This document shows positions 26,903 to 36,018 of a DNA stretch of 40,864 nt, piece by piece. The notes beneath the pieces are model-generated. The model did not search any database and was not told the origin of the DNA. It worked only from the letters and a program-made list of their open reading frames with translations. How positions within the stretch are numbered: position 1 is the stretch's first letter; the number at the start of each line of letters is the position of its first letter. The DNA lies in NCBI GenBank assembly GCA_903956835.1, contig CAJBOM010000065.1:1-40864 (forward strand). Direction: 5' to 3'. Source of the DNA: an uncultured Verrucomicrobiota bacterium (GTDB taxonomy: Bacteria; Verrucomicrobiota; Verrucomicrobiia; Methylacidiphilales; Verrucolacustridaceae). The position numbers were made by a program, and so were the translations under genes.

Positions 26903-29900
26903 TCATCGGGATGACACTTGCTGGGCTTCCACATAGTCCCCAGGCACCTTTTTAGGCACATCCATATCCCTCTCCACGGAAACTAGGTTGCGTAGGTAGA
27001 TTTCCGGACGTGCTACCGCGGCATACCGATTGAGGTGCAGCGTTTTTTCAGGGATTTCAACGATCAGTTTTTCGAGCAGAAGGGGATAGTGAACGATCCC
27101 ATCTCCATCTGAAAACCATTGGCTATTGGCCGGCCAGTGATACCCCTCCCCTGGGTATTGCCCCGGTAGCGGAAAGCCGAGATAACGCCACCCATCGAAA
27201 TTGATCCGGCTCAACCCAAAAGGATCATCCGTATTGAAATCGGCTATCTTTCCTGGTTTGTAGTTTTTCAGGAGATCCGGGGTCAGCCAATCTCCCATCC
27301 ATTCCGAGGCCCCCTTGGCTGCCGCTCCAATTGAGACCCACCGCTGCCCTGAAGCATCCCGCAGTGAAAAGATCACCCTAGACCAGCTGGAATTGCCATT
27401 CACCCACAACCCTATTTCGGCAGGCTTCCCAGGTAATTCCATTCTCTTTTGAAATGCGAGCTCCGCATACATCGGCATGACGCTTTTTCCTTCTTTGACC
27501 GGTTTGGGCGAGATGCGCAGAGCTGGCCCTTCCCCGTCGATTTTTGAAACAATGGAAAATTCAAAGTTACCTTTCCGCCTAGGCGTCAACGGATTGTACA
27601 TTTCCAGCTCCGGACTGCGTTCGGGGACGACTTTCCATTTTTCAAGGGAAACAAGTGAATCAATTTTGCTGATTCGCCCTACTGGCTGATCCTCATACTT
27701 CGAGAGCCCCAGGACCACCGAGGCGACACGACCTCCCTTTGGTAAAATTAAGTAGGCTGGTTCGGGTGAGGCATCCAGACGGATCGTCCCCTGCAAAACC
27801 GGGACCTCTTTCTCAAGACCATTCGCCTCCACGATCCGCGCTTTGCTTGCCCCATCAAGAAGCAGAGTAAAATCCCGCGTTCCACGTACGACCCAAAAGG
27901 GGAAAACGGTAGTGCCGTCCTTTTTGGAAAACGACATGAGGTAGGCACTGTCGCTACCCGTATCCAAAAAGTCCTCGTAATGGGCGCCGTCCAGCACCCT
28001 CGTTAAGGTGGCTAAACTGATCGCCACAGGCTTGGGTGCTTTTTCCGGGGCACGTTCGAAGAGACCGATCCCACCCCAGTTGCTGTGGTAGTAACTGTCC
28101 CCCGCGTCGAGGAGAGTCCCAGCTCGAATCTGGGGAATTCGCCAGGCCATCGAGTGGAGAATGTGCCGAATGAGATACTTGGCCTGAGTCTCCAAACTGA
28201 GGTTGCCAGGATTCGTCGATGGATAAATGGTCTCGTGACACTGGGTGACACTTTTTTCACGGTATCCGTAGGCATCTAACAGCTGGCGGTCCATCCAAAG
28301 ACTGGAGTTGTTTCCGATCGGATCGGGAGGTTGGGTCTCGGGAAGGCGACTAAAGGCAGGATTCTCGTTCCCTCCCGAATCAAAAAGATCGGCCGGAAAT
28401 CCATGCCGATATAATTCTTCCCGCACCACCATTGGACCATTCCCCAGACTGATTCTCATTTCCGGATGTTTTTCCCGGAATCTTTTCGCAGTGCTCAAAG
28501 CAACTTCCTGCAACAAGGTGAACCGTTTTTGCTCTTCTGGGTTCAGGACGTACGGCGGACGATCGTGGAAAAAATCCGGAGTCCGGGTTGCGTGCTGGGC
28601 ACTGATAGCATCCTCATGAAAAATCATAAGGTGAGGAAGTAGATCCGGGGATTCCTCCAGCCGCTGCGCATAAGCAGCCAGAGAGTTGGTCCATCGTTTT
28701 GTGGTGACGGAAAATTCCCGCCCGATCCGAACACCAGCCCGTTTCCGGATTTCCGCCGAGGCAAAATCCATCCCATAGGTCAGCCCCAGTTTCCGGTAGA
28801 GATCCCCGATGACCTCAGGATCGCACGGGGTAAAGTGGCCCGAGTTCATATCTCCGGTTCCCACCGAACCTTCGGATACAAAATGTCTTTGATTTGGGGG
28901 CAGAACTCCAAAGGAAGTGCGCCGGGTCAGTAGGTGATCCCCCTTCCCGCCCGACAGGATAGCCGAGAGCTTAACATACCCGAGCGGAACCCCGCTTAGC
29001 CTGATCGATTCTCGAACGCTTTGTCCAGGCCCGATCTCCCCTCGGAGCGAAGCCTCTGGCGAAACTCCGGTTTTCAAAGTCAGGGAATACTTCTGAGGTT
29101 CACGGGTGATGTTTTTCAAAATGACCCTGAATTCAGGTTCAGCAGGTTGTTCAAATAAGTTCCCACCCGCAGAAGAACGAAGCTCCATCTGGATCGGGCT
29201 TCGTTCCAAGGTAAGACCGGCAATATGGACACTGCTGGTTCGTCCCAAGGGCACCCACTGGAATCGGTTTGGATCGGGACTCCGCCTCGCCAGACGAATC
29301 TCTTTTGTCATTTCAATGTCGAGAATTCCATCAACGATGTCCTGAGCCAATGCTTCAGTGAACGGAATGCGAATGACGCAGAGCCGCTTGTCGGGCTCGA
29401 TCGTTTTTTTTGTTCTCGGGATCGTTGCAGAGAAGTCCTTTCGAAAGACTTGGCTTTTACTCGACGCCCCCTTCATCCGACGACCCACCCGGAGAGTCAG
29501 TTCGTTTGTCGTGGAGTCATCCTCGTCGGCCTCAGCCAACACATAGGCGGCGCAATAGTCCGCACGTGGAACTTGCACAATTGGCGTATACGGATCGCCG
29601 ATGTAGTAAGCCCCAGCATCATAGGCCTGCCCGTAACTACTGGGATCCCGCCTCCAGTCTAGCCAATGTGCCTTGGCTAGAGAAACCTGACTGTGACCAC
29701 GATCCCACAATTCGAACGGGACCCCCCCGACCATCACTTTTTCCGAGACAGACTTCGTATCTTGGGTTCCTTGGATCAGGTGAATAAGCTCCACTGGCAA
29801 AAAGTTCTCCCCCTCGGCGAACGGGGCCTGCACTTCCAGAAAGCTTTTCATGTCCGCCCCCGGATGCAGGAAAAACCGGATGGGGCCGGGCTTTTCCCAG

Positions 29901-30412
29901 GCCCGCGTGTGGATTAATTGTCCTTCCAGCCAGACGGCGAGATGGCCCGGTTCGCGGCGAACCCTGCCGTGGAGTACTTTTCCCCGCCAGGTTTGCACAG
30001 GGATTTTGTTTTCCTCCAGAGTGGCGAGGGTTTTGAGATCTTTGGGGGCGGGCCAAAAGGCGAGCTCAGTCTGGCCTGCCGGCTCCCATTTTTGATTCTC
30101 TAGGGACCGGAACTCGGATCTCACCACCAACGTCGTTCCCTCCTTGTCCGGAACGATTTTAATTCGGAACGCCGGCACTCCAAGATCAGCCGCCTGAAAT
30201 TCCAGCCGGACGGGCCCGGCTTGGACTCCCATTTTCAATGTAAAGCGCGCGGTGGTCGTGACCTCATCCCCAAGCTCGACCTCGCTGGAAACCGGCGAGG
30301 TCTCAGCCCAGACTTGGGCGAAAGACAAAAAAACAAACGCCGGCAAAACACTGACCAATTTTCTAGCTTGGCCTAAGCTCTGCGAGAACAAAAAAGGAGG
30401 AAGAGTCCTCAT
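26903..30412 (-). CDS. Very large (1169 aa) secreted protein of unknown function, putative TIM-barrel glycosidase-like core
   Basis: Signal-like N terminus; central 'LTYGMDFASAEIRKRAG...LPHLMIFHEDAI...ISLGNGPMV...VTQCHETIYPSTNPG...HSMAWRIPQIRAGTLLDAGDSYYHSNWG'; beta-sandwich-like flanks. ATGA overlap with upstream pseudopilin. Confidence 0.65.
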   Translation of the reverse strand: MRTLPPFLFSQSLGQARKLVSVLPAFVFLSFAQVWAETSPVSSEVELGDEVTTTARFTLKMGVQAGPVRLEFQAADLGVPAFRIKIVPDKEGTTLVVRSEFRSLENQKWEPAGQTELAFWPAPKDLKTLATLEENKIPVQTWRGKVLHGRVRREPGHLAVWLEGQLIHTRAWEKPGPIRFFLHPGADMKSFLEVQAPFAEGENFLPVELIHLIQGTQDTKSVSEKVMVGGVPFELWDRGHSQVSLAKAHWLDWRRDPSSYGQAYDAGAYYIGDPYTPIVQVPRADYCAAYVLAEADEDDSTTNELTLRVGRRMKGASSKSQVFRKDFSATIPRTKKTIEPDKRLCVIRIPFTEALAQDIVDGILDIEMTKEIRLARRSPDPNRFQWVPLGRTSSVHIAGLTLERSPIQMELRSSAGGNLFEQPAEPEFRVILKNITREPQKYSLTLKTGVSPEASLRGEIGPGQSVRESIRLSGVPLGYVKLSAILSGGKGDHLLTRRTSFGVLPPNQRHFVSEGSVGTGDMNSGHFTPCDPEVIGDLYRKLGLTYGMDFASAEIRKRAGVRIGREFSVTTKRWTNSLAAYAQRLEESPDLLPHLMIFHEDAISAQHATRTPDFFHDRPPYVLNPEEQKRFTLLQEVALSTAKRFREKHPEMRISLGNGPMVVREELYRHGFPADLFDSGGNENPAFSRLPETQPPDPIGNNSSLWMDRQLLDAYGYREKSVTQCHETIYPSTNPGNLSLETQAKYLIRHILHSMAWRIPQIRAGTLLDAGDSYYHSNWGGIGLFERAPEKAPKPVAISLATLTRVLDGAHYEDFLDTGSDSAYLMSFSKKDGTTVFPFWVVRGTRDFTLLLDGASKARIVEANGLEKEVPVLQGTIRLDASPEPAYLILPKGGRVASVVLGLSKYEDQPVGRISKIDSLVSLEKWKVVPERSPELEMYNPLTPRRKGNFEFSIVSKIDGEGPALRISPKPVKEGKSVMPMYAELAFQKRMELPGKPAEIGLWVNGNSSWSRVIFSLRDASGQRWVSIGAAAKGASEWMGDWLTPDLLKNYKPGKIADFNTDDPFGLSRINFDGWRYLGFPLPGQYPGEGYHWPANSQWFSDGDGIVHYPLLLEKLIVEIPEKTLHLNRYAAVARPEIYLRNLVSVERDMDVPKKVPGDYVEAQQVSSR

Positions 30413-31128
30413 GGCGCAGACAACTTTCCAGCTTTCATCAGCCCAAATTGAGCCGCGTCATAAAAGTAGCCGTCGTTCTTGCCGTCCCCATAAACTGGAG
30501 AAGGTTTTTTCCAATCGTTTCCTACCGAAGGTACCAACTGGGCATGGCCATCGAGGAAAAACATATTTAAACCCCGTGCCTCCTTCGATCCATGGTATTG
30601 GGGAGGACGTGTCACTCCCTCATTCCCAACTTCCCCCGAACTGTTTCCCCAAATAGTTTGATTTAGGTTTTTTCCGCTATCGAAACTCTCCCAATACCAC
30701 ATCTCTGAAACTAGAACTATCCTAGATGAAGGAACTGGGATGCTCAGTGCCTTGGGATAATTTTTCGCCAAACCCGCATTGATTCCATAGCAGAATCGAC
30801 CAGCCGTTGTGAATTTAGCCGGCTTTGTAGGACAATAAAGGGGGCCAGGAATGTACTCTGGGATCAACCACTGTTGGGTCAATATATCTCCGGGCGGGAA
30901 CCCTTGATTTTCAGCGATACATGACAATGTGGCCAGCCCGTAGGTTCTCACGTTCCCGAGACAAGTCGCCGATTTGCCCTTATCCATCATCTGTTTGACC
31001 CCTGGAGCCACTAAGCCAACCAAAATTCCAATGATGACGATGGTCACCAAAATCTCCACCAAGGTAAAGGCCGTCGCTGACCTTTTCGGAAGGAAGACTT
31101 TTATTTTGCTTTGGCGAAAGAAATTCAT
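30409..31128 (-). CDS. Type II secretion-type pseudopilin
   Basis: 'ATAFTLVEILVTIVIIGILVGLVAPGVKQMMDKGKS'; C-terminal 'LNMFFLDGHAQLVPS'; ATGA overlaps on both sides. Confidence 0.85.
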   Translation of the reverse strand: MNFFRQSKIKVFLPKRSATAFTLVEILVTIVIIGILVGLVAPGVKQMMDKGKSATCLGNVRTYGLATLSCIAENQGFPPGDILTQQWLIPEYIPGPLYCPTKPAKFTTAGRFCYGINAGLAKNYPKALSIPVPSSRIVLVSEMWYWESFDSGKNLNQTIWGNSSGEVGNEGVTRPPQYHGSKEARGLNMFFLDGHAQLVPSVGNDWKKPSPVYGDGKNDGYFYDAAQFGLMKAGKLSAP

Positions 31129-33665
31129 CGGGCAGGGCTTTCGGAAGTTTTTGCCACCTCAGAAGGAATCAGCAGTTCTTGAGGAGTTCTGGAGAGGAAC
31201 GGGGGCACAGTCATAAAAAGTTTTTTCCCGGACGCGTTCTCCAATCGAAACACCCGCACCCGTGGGGACGGACGGATAGGAATGTCAAAAAATTCCGGAG
31301 CCGCGAGTTTTTTGAATTCATAAATGATCTGGTCGGTCTCGTTCCGAATGACACCCGCGGCGGTTTCGGAATAACCGGATACCCGGTCGCTTCCCGCAGG
31401 CACCACAAAACAGCCGGAATAGCGGCCGCGCAGGTTCGCGGCATCCTCCACCCCCGAAGGCACGGCGATCCGCTCACCCTCAGGCCAGCCGATCTCAGTC
31501 TCATTGAATCCGTCGTCCACCATCAATCGATAAAGTCCATCCTCCTTGGCCGTGAGGAAGATTTCATGCCAGTTCTGGTCGGCAGGAGCCTCCGCTTGGG
31601 CAAGGATCGCCTCGGGGTTGCCCTCCCCCTCGGCCACAGGATCCCGCGCGGGCCTCAAGGTCACCTGAATGGCCCGTTTTTCCCCGTGTCCCCTCCATCC
31701 ACCGGAAACTTTGAGGTTTAATTTCGCGCCCGGATTTTTCGCCCACCACCAAAGAGTCTGGGACTTGGAAAAACGGAAGTTGGCGCCCCCCGTGCCTGGT
31801 GCATCAGGGAAAGCCAAAGGGACAAGGTTTTCGGAAAACCGAGACGGCAGGAACGGCAGAAGCTTATTGGCTTGGACTCCAACCCTAACCAAAGCCTCCA
31901 ACTCTTCCGTGGTAGGAACCGGCGTCAATTTCATATCGACGGGGATGACCCCATTCCAGAGTGCTCGTTGCTCCTTCTTGTATCGGTCAGCCAATTCGGG
32001 GCGGCGGGTCACCACATGATAGTCAAACATGGGCATCTCCCGGCAGGCAAAGGTGTGCCTCTCCAACTCCTGAAAAGCCAGGGCCCGAACTTTTCCCTCG
32101 GTGGACTGGTACTGGTGCATCAACTCGACGAATCGCGTGTAAGCAGCCAATTGCAAAATCCTCTCTCGAATCACCGTCCGGGATTCAGCCGCCAGAGCCT
32201 GCTCCAAACAACGGTACATTCTCGCCACAAGATCCTCCGACAAGAGGGGTTTGCTGGATCCATCCAGCAGATTGTAGAACCGGCGCATCGGGTCTTGGGC
32301 AGATCCGAAGCAGTTGATCGTGAATTCATTCAGTAAAGCTGAGGCAGTCGGCGCTAACGCAGGATTCCAGAGGGATCTGGCAGCCAAGTAATAACCCAAT
32401 CCGTTGGGAGCCCAACCGGATCCGGCTTCACCGACCCAGTAACGTGCACCCGCCTCGTGATATTTCAAGATCGAGTCACGCACAGTGGAGAGATTCGAGG
32501 CGGGGGACCGCCCAGGCAGGTTGAGCTCTATCTTGGAGTTATCGAGGTATTCATAGATCCCCACGTCGGCTCCTTTTTCTTTCCACGCCCTAACCAATTC
32601 AAGAGGGGTATGTCCTCCCCTGATAAAAGTGGTGGCGACTAGAACAATGGCTCCAGGTTGGAGCTGCAACGACGGAGCCTGTGACTGCATATGGTAGGCC
32701 AAAAAAGCAAGTTTTGTGGGAAGCTTTCTTCGATTGAATTCCGCCAATATATAATTGGCAAGATAGACCAGTTGATCCGACGGGGTTCCTATGGCAGACG
32801 TCGTTGGCCAACCTCCTCCATCGGTGGGGCTAAGCCCCAACGTATCCGGTGGTGGATCTTTGTGGACCTGTTCAAGCGCGCTCCTTCGCACCGACTCACA
32901 CAGTTCGGCTTTGTCCACTATCGGCTTAAGACCGCTTCCCTTCGGATTCTCAGGAGTGAACCATTCGGGATGGTTTTTCAACGCTTCCCCACTGGGTCGC
33001 AGGAGTCCGACGGTTTCAAGGACGAAGCCACCTGGAACACGGTTTTTTTTCTCCCAATCTGAAAAGGCTTTCCGAGCCACCTTGCGGTTGGTTTGAAAAA
33101 AAGACCGGGTGAGGAAAGCTGGCGTTTCCCAGCGATCCACATCAACGACAAGTTGAGGAGTTTCCGGAATGAATTCCCAAACAGGTGTTGGAAAATACTG
33201 ACGATAGCCCAAGGAATGGAGCAGGTCGAAAACTCCATCCCGCACCGCTACAGGGGTCTCTCCAACAATCCAAAGGGAGCCACGCTCACTGAGCAATCGA
33301 TATCCTTCCCTCCCTTCCGGCCCCAAGGGGCTTGGCCGGCTGTTGAGGATCTCAGGAAAATCGGCGCGCGTGCCGAGGAAGATTGCAGGCCCAGGAGACG
33401 AGCCTGAGACCACCTCAAACGAGGAGGCGCATATTTTCCCAAGAATCAAAGCAAGATATTGACCCGCCTCAGTTAGGATAGGGTCTGAATCCTTCGGAAG
33501 GGAGATGGCGAGAAATGTTTTGCCATCTGCAGCCAACCGCACCGGCGCAGCTTCACTTGGCCGCAAAGTCCAGCCAAAACAAAGAACACTTACCGCGATA
33601 CAACGCGCCAGAAATCCAAGCGAAAGATCAAAGATGCGAGAGAATTTATGGCGGAGACTTGGCAT
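31125..33665 (-). CDS. Secreted DUF4838-like protein (third, divergent copy)
   Basis: N-terminal domain 'EAGQYLALILGKICASSFEVV...LGYRQYFPTPVWEFIPETPQL'; 'HPEWFTPENP', 'GARYWVGEAGSGWAPNGLGYYLAARSLWNPAL', parallel to the two other copies. Confidence 0.65.
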   Translation of the reverse strand: MPSLRHKFSRIFDLSLGFLARCIAVSVLCFGWTLRPSEAAPVRLAADGKTFLAISLPKDSDPILTEAGQYLALILGKICASSFEVVSGSSPGPAIFLGTRADFPEILNSRPSPLGPEGREGYRLLSERGSLWIVGETPVAVRDGVFDLLHSLGYRQYFPTPVWEFIPETPQLVVDVDRWETPAFLTRSFFQTNRKVARKAFSDWEKKNRVPGGFVLETVGLLRPSGEALKNHPEWFTPENPKGSGLKPIVDKAELCESVRRSALEQVHKDPPPDTLGLSPTDGGGWPTTSAIGTPSDQLVYLANYILAEFNRRKLPTKLAFLAYHMQSQAPSLQLQPGAIVLVATTFIRGGHTPLELVRAWKEKGADVGIYEYLDNSKIELNLPGRSPASNLSTVRDSILKYHEAGARYWVGEAGSGWAPNGLGYYLAARSLWNPALAPTASALLNEFTINCFGSAQDPMRRFYNLLDGSSKPLLSEDLVARMYRCLEQALAAESRTVIRERILQLAAYTRFVELMHQYQSTEGKVRALAFQELERHTFACREMPMFDYHVVTRRPELADRYKKEQRALWNGVIPVDMKLTPVPTTEELEALVRVGVQANKLLPFLPSRFSENLVPLAFPDAPGTGGANFRFSKSQTLWWWAKNPGAKLNLKVSGGWRGHGEKRAIQVTLRPARDPVAEGEGNPEAILAQAEAPADQNWHEIFLTAKEDGLYRLMVDDGFNETEIGWPEGERIAVPSGVEDAANLRGRYSGCFVVPAGSDRVSGYSETAAGVIRNETDQIIYEFKKLAAPEFFDIPIRPSPRVRVFRLENASGKKLFMTVPPFLSRTPQELLIPSEVAKTSESPAR

Positions 33666-34467
33666 CCCTCTTTCCCTTGCTTACAAATTCCTTCAATCCT
33701 TTTTGATAAAGTTCGCGCATCTCCGCATCCGTCAGGACCGAGCCCCCGAAAAACCCCAGATCATCCACATGGGTCTTGGTCGGCAAGTTGCCCATAGCCT
33801 TCAGGCTGGGCTTGGTCACCGGATCTTCCTCCATAGACCCAATCTTGGTGGCGGGTGTTGATTTGGTTCCTTCCAGAACCCCATTTTTGTAAAACGTCAC
33901 GACCCCGCGGTCAAAAGACATTCCGAGATGGATCCATTCGCCGTTTTCAATTGCAACAGCCTGACTCACCGCCGATCCGTCCTTGGTGGCGAAGCGCAAC
34001 CCCAAACGCGGATGACGGACAAAAGTAAACAAGCCGGAATCTCCCCCGCTCTTCACCGAATCACGACGAAATAGAGTCGCCGATTCCCCTCCGCCTTCAG
34101 GGGGCAAAAGGATCCAGCAGACGATGCTGAACCGCTCCAAAGATCCTCGCAATGAGGCATACGGCTTGGCCAAGAGAGATTGATGGATAGATCCAGCCGT
34201 ATCCCCCTCAGTGGGCACGAGGATTTCCAAACTCCCATTGCCGAATTTTTTAACGTCCGCGTCGATCCTCACATCCTGGGGAACCCGATATAGAAGATCA
34301 TACCCATGCCCGCTCGAGTCCTTAGCCCAACCCGAAGCTTCCGTCTCATCAAAATAAAGGAAGATATCCATGGCAGATTGCTGCCACGCCTGCGCGGAGT
34401 CTAGGCAACCCCAAAGACCAAAAAGGATCGCCAGTCCAAGTCTTAGCCGAAATTGTTTTTTCTGCAT
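33646..34467 (-). CDS. Secreted LamG/concanavalin A-like domain protein
   Basis: Start refined to MQKKQFRLRLGLAILFGLWGCLDSAQA; 'YFDETEASGWAKDSSGHGYDL', 'FSIVCWILLPP', 'EWIHLGMSFDRGVVTFYKNGVLEGTK', 'HVDDLGFFGGSVLTDAEMRELYQKG'. Confidence 0.8.
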   Translation of the reverse strand: MQKKQFRLRLGLAILFGLWGCLDSAQAWQQSAMDIFLYFDETEASGWAKDSSGHGYDLLYRVPQDVRIDADVKKFGNGSLEILVPTEGDTAGSIHQSLLAKPYASLRGSLERFSIVCWILLPPEGGGESATLFRRDSVKSGGDSGLFTFVRHPRLGLRFATKDGSAVSQAVAIENGEWIHLGMSFDRGVVTFYKNGVLEGTKSTPATKIGSMEEDPVTKPSLKAMGNLPTKTHVDDLGFFGGSVLTDAEMRELYQKGLKEFVSKGKRDAKSPP

Positions 34468-34484
34468 GGTGACTTTCCCGTCTG

Positions 34485-35633
34485 CTAAAAAGGAATCACG
34501 TCCTGCCCACAGGCACGAGTTTCTGCAGCCACCTCTTCCCCGCCCATCGGGTTGGAACGGCCACAAGAGGTGCGTAAAACCAGCTCCGATTGAAAAATTT
34601 TCGAAGCCCGAAAGGACGTTTTCTTCTGAATTCGGTCTTTCAAGAGCTTCACGCCCGCAGCGCATGACTGGGCCACATCACTCCGGATGGTCGTAAGTCC
34701 AAACATCGGATATTTTCCAAACTCGTCGTCGTCCGCGCCAGTCACCGCCAGATCCCTGGGAATGCTCAATCCTCGTTCGGTCGCCGCATTAAAGACCCCG
34801 AAAGCTCCCTGATCATTCGAGCACATAATCGCATCGGGCAAAATGTCCGTGCTAAAAAGCCGCTGACTAAACGCATAATTGGCAGCGGCAAAATCATAGC
34901 TAAAACTCTTTGTCTTCAACTGAACCACGATGCCCACCGTGGATCCATGCGTTTGCTGTCGAAAATCAGCCCATCCCTGAAAAAATTCATCCTCCTTGAG
35001 TTGGGGACAGGGTTCACCCAAGGCCTTCTCAAGGCCATCGATTCGTTCCTTGACGGGTCTTGCTTGCGATTCCCCAATCGTCAATAAAAGACATTGATGG
35101 CCAACCTTTTGAAGATGTAGTCCCATTTCACAAAAGGCAGAGCGCATGTCATTGGAAACCGCGACAATGTTCAGCCGATCATCTCCGTAGACTGTAACCA
35201 CAGGAATGCCGGCGCGATTTAGAATTTCAATATATTCGGACCCAAAAGCCTCCATCATGTTGGAGATAATAACTCCTTCGACACGGGCTTGGATCATTTC
35301 ATTGAGGACACGCTCAATACTTCCACCGTGCCACTGAATATCGACCACCATGTAATCGTAACCTGCCGCATTGATGGCTTGCGGGAGCTCAAACGCCACT
35401 TTTCGCGCGATTTCCAGAGCCAATCCAAAATGAATAATTCCCAGTAGATTACTTCGCCCTCTTTGGACTGCCCGAGATGCGCGATTCGGTTGATAGCCGC
35501 ATTTCTTGGCCGTCTGTACAACTAACTCTCTTGTCTTCTTGCTATAACGAAGACTCGCAGAACCCCCTAAAATGCTTGCCACTGTGGATGGTGAAAGCCC
35601 TAGTTTTTCACCGATTTCTTTCTGAGTAATCAT
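34485..35633 (-). CDS. LacI-family transcriptional regulator
   Basis: 'MITQKEIGEKLGLSPSTVASILGGSASLRYSKKTRELVVQTAKKCGYQPNRASRAVQRGRSNLLGIIHFG'; C-terminal effector domain 'DAIMCSNDQGAFGVFNAATERGLSIPRDLAVTGADD'. Confidence 0.9.
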   Translation of the reverse strand: MITQKEIGEKLGLSPSTVASILGGSASLRYSKKTRELVVQTAKKCGYQPNRASRAVQRGRSNLLGIIHFGLALEIARKVAFELPQAINAAGYDYMVVDIQWHGGSIERVLNEMIQARVEGVIISNMMEAFGSEYIEILNRAGIPVVTVYGDDRLNIVAVSNDMRSAFCEMGLHLQKVGHQCLLLTIGESQARPVKERIDGLEKALGEPCPQLKEDEFFQGWADFRQQTHGSTVGIVVQLKTKSFSYDFAAANYAFSQRLFSTDILPDAIMCSNDQGAFGVFNAATERGLSIPRDLAVTGADDDEFGKYPMFGLTTIRSDVAQSCAAGVKLLKDRIQKKTSFRASKIFQSELVLRTSCGRSNPMGGEEVAAETRACGQDVIPF

Positions 35634-35650
35634 TTGTGCAATCCTTATCT

Positions 35651-35670
35651 ATGTAGAGACGATACTACGA
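35651..35670. promoter_or_regulatory. Candidate LacI-family operator (ATGTAG AGA CG ATA CTACGA)
   Basis: Core GTAG-N3-CG-N3-CTAC identical to 443-462; 18 bp upstream of the LacI start codon at 35633. Confidence 0.5.
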
Positions 35671-36018
35671 AATAACAATTTTTTGTCAATCGCACCTATT
35701 GTATGATTCTTCATTTAAGCTTTTGGCGGAATAAATTATATTCGTAACCTCTTGAAAGGAATCACTTTTCCGACCCACCGGATGAGCTAACCTGAGTTCT
35801 AATCATTGGACCCAGGGCATGAAAAGAGACGATCGAGAAGATACGCGCCATGAAGTGCTGCCATCTTTACTCTTGAGACGAGTCCTTAACCCGTCTACTT
35901 AAGAATTAGTGGACGATCGTATTCTGCCTAGCATCAGCAAGTAGCTCGCCGACTCTATCCTGACAAAGTTTCCCGCAATGATATCTCTTTCTCAGCACAG
36001 TCCATCCGCTCAACACCC

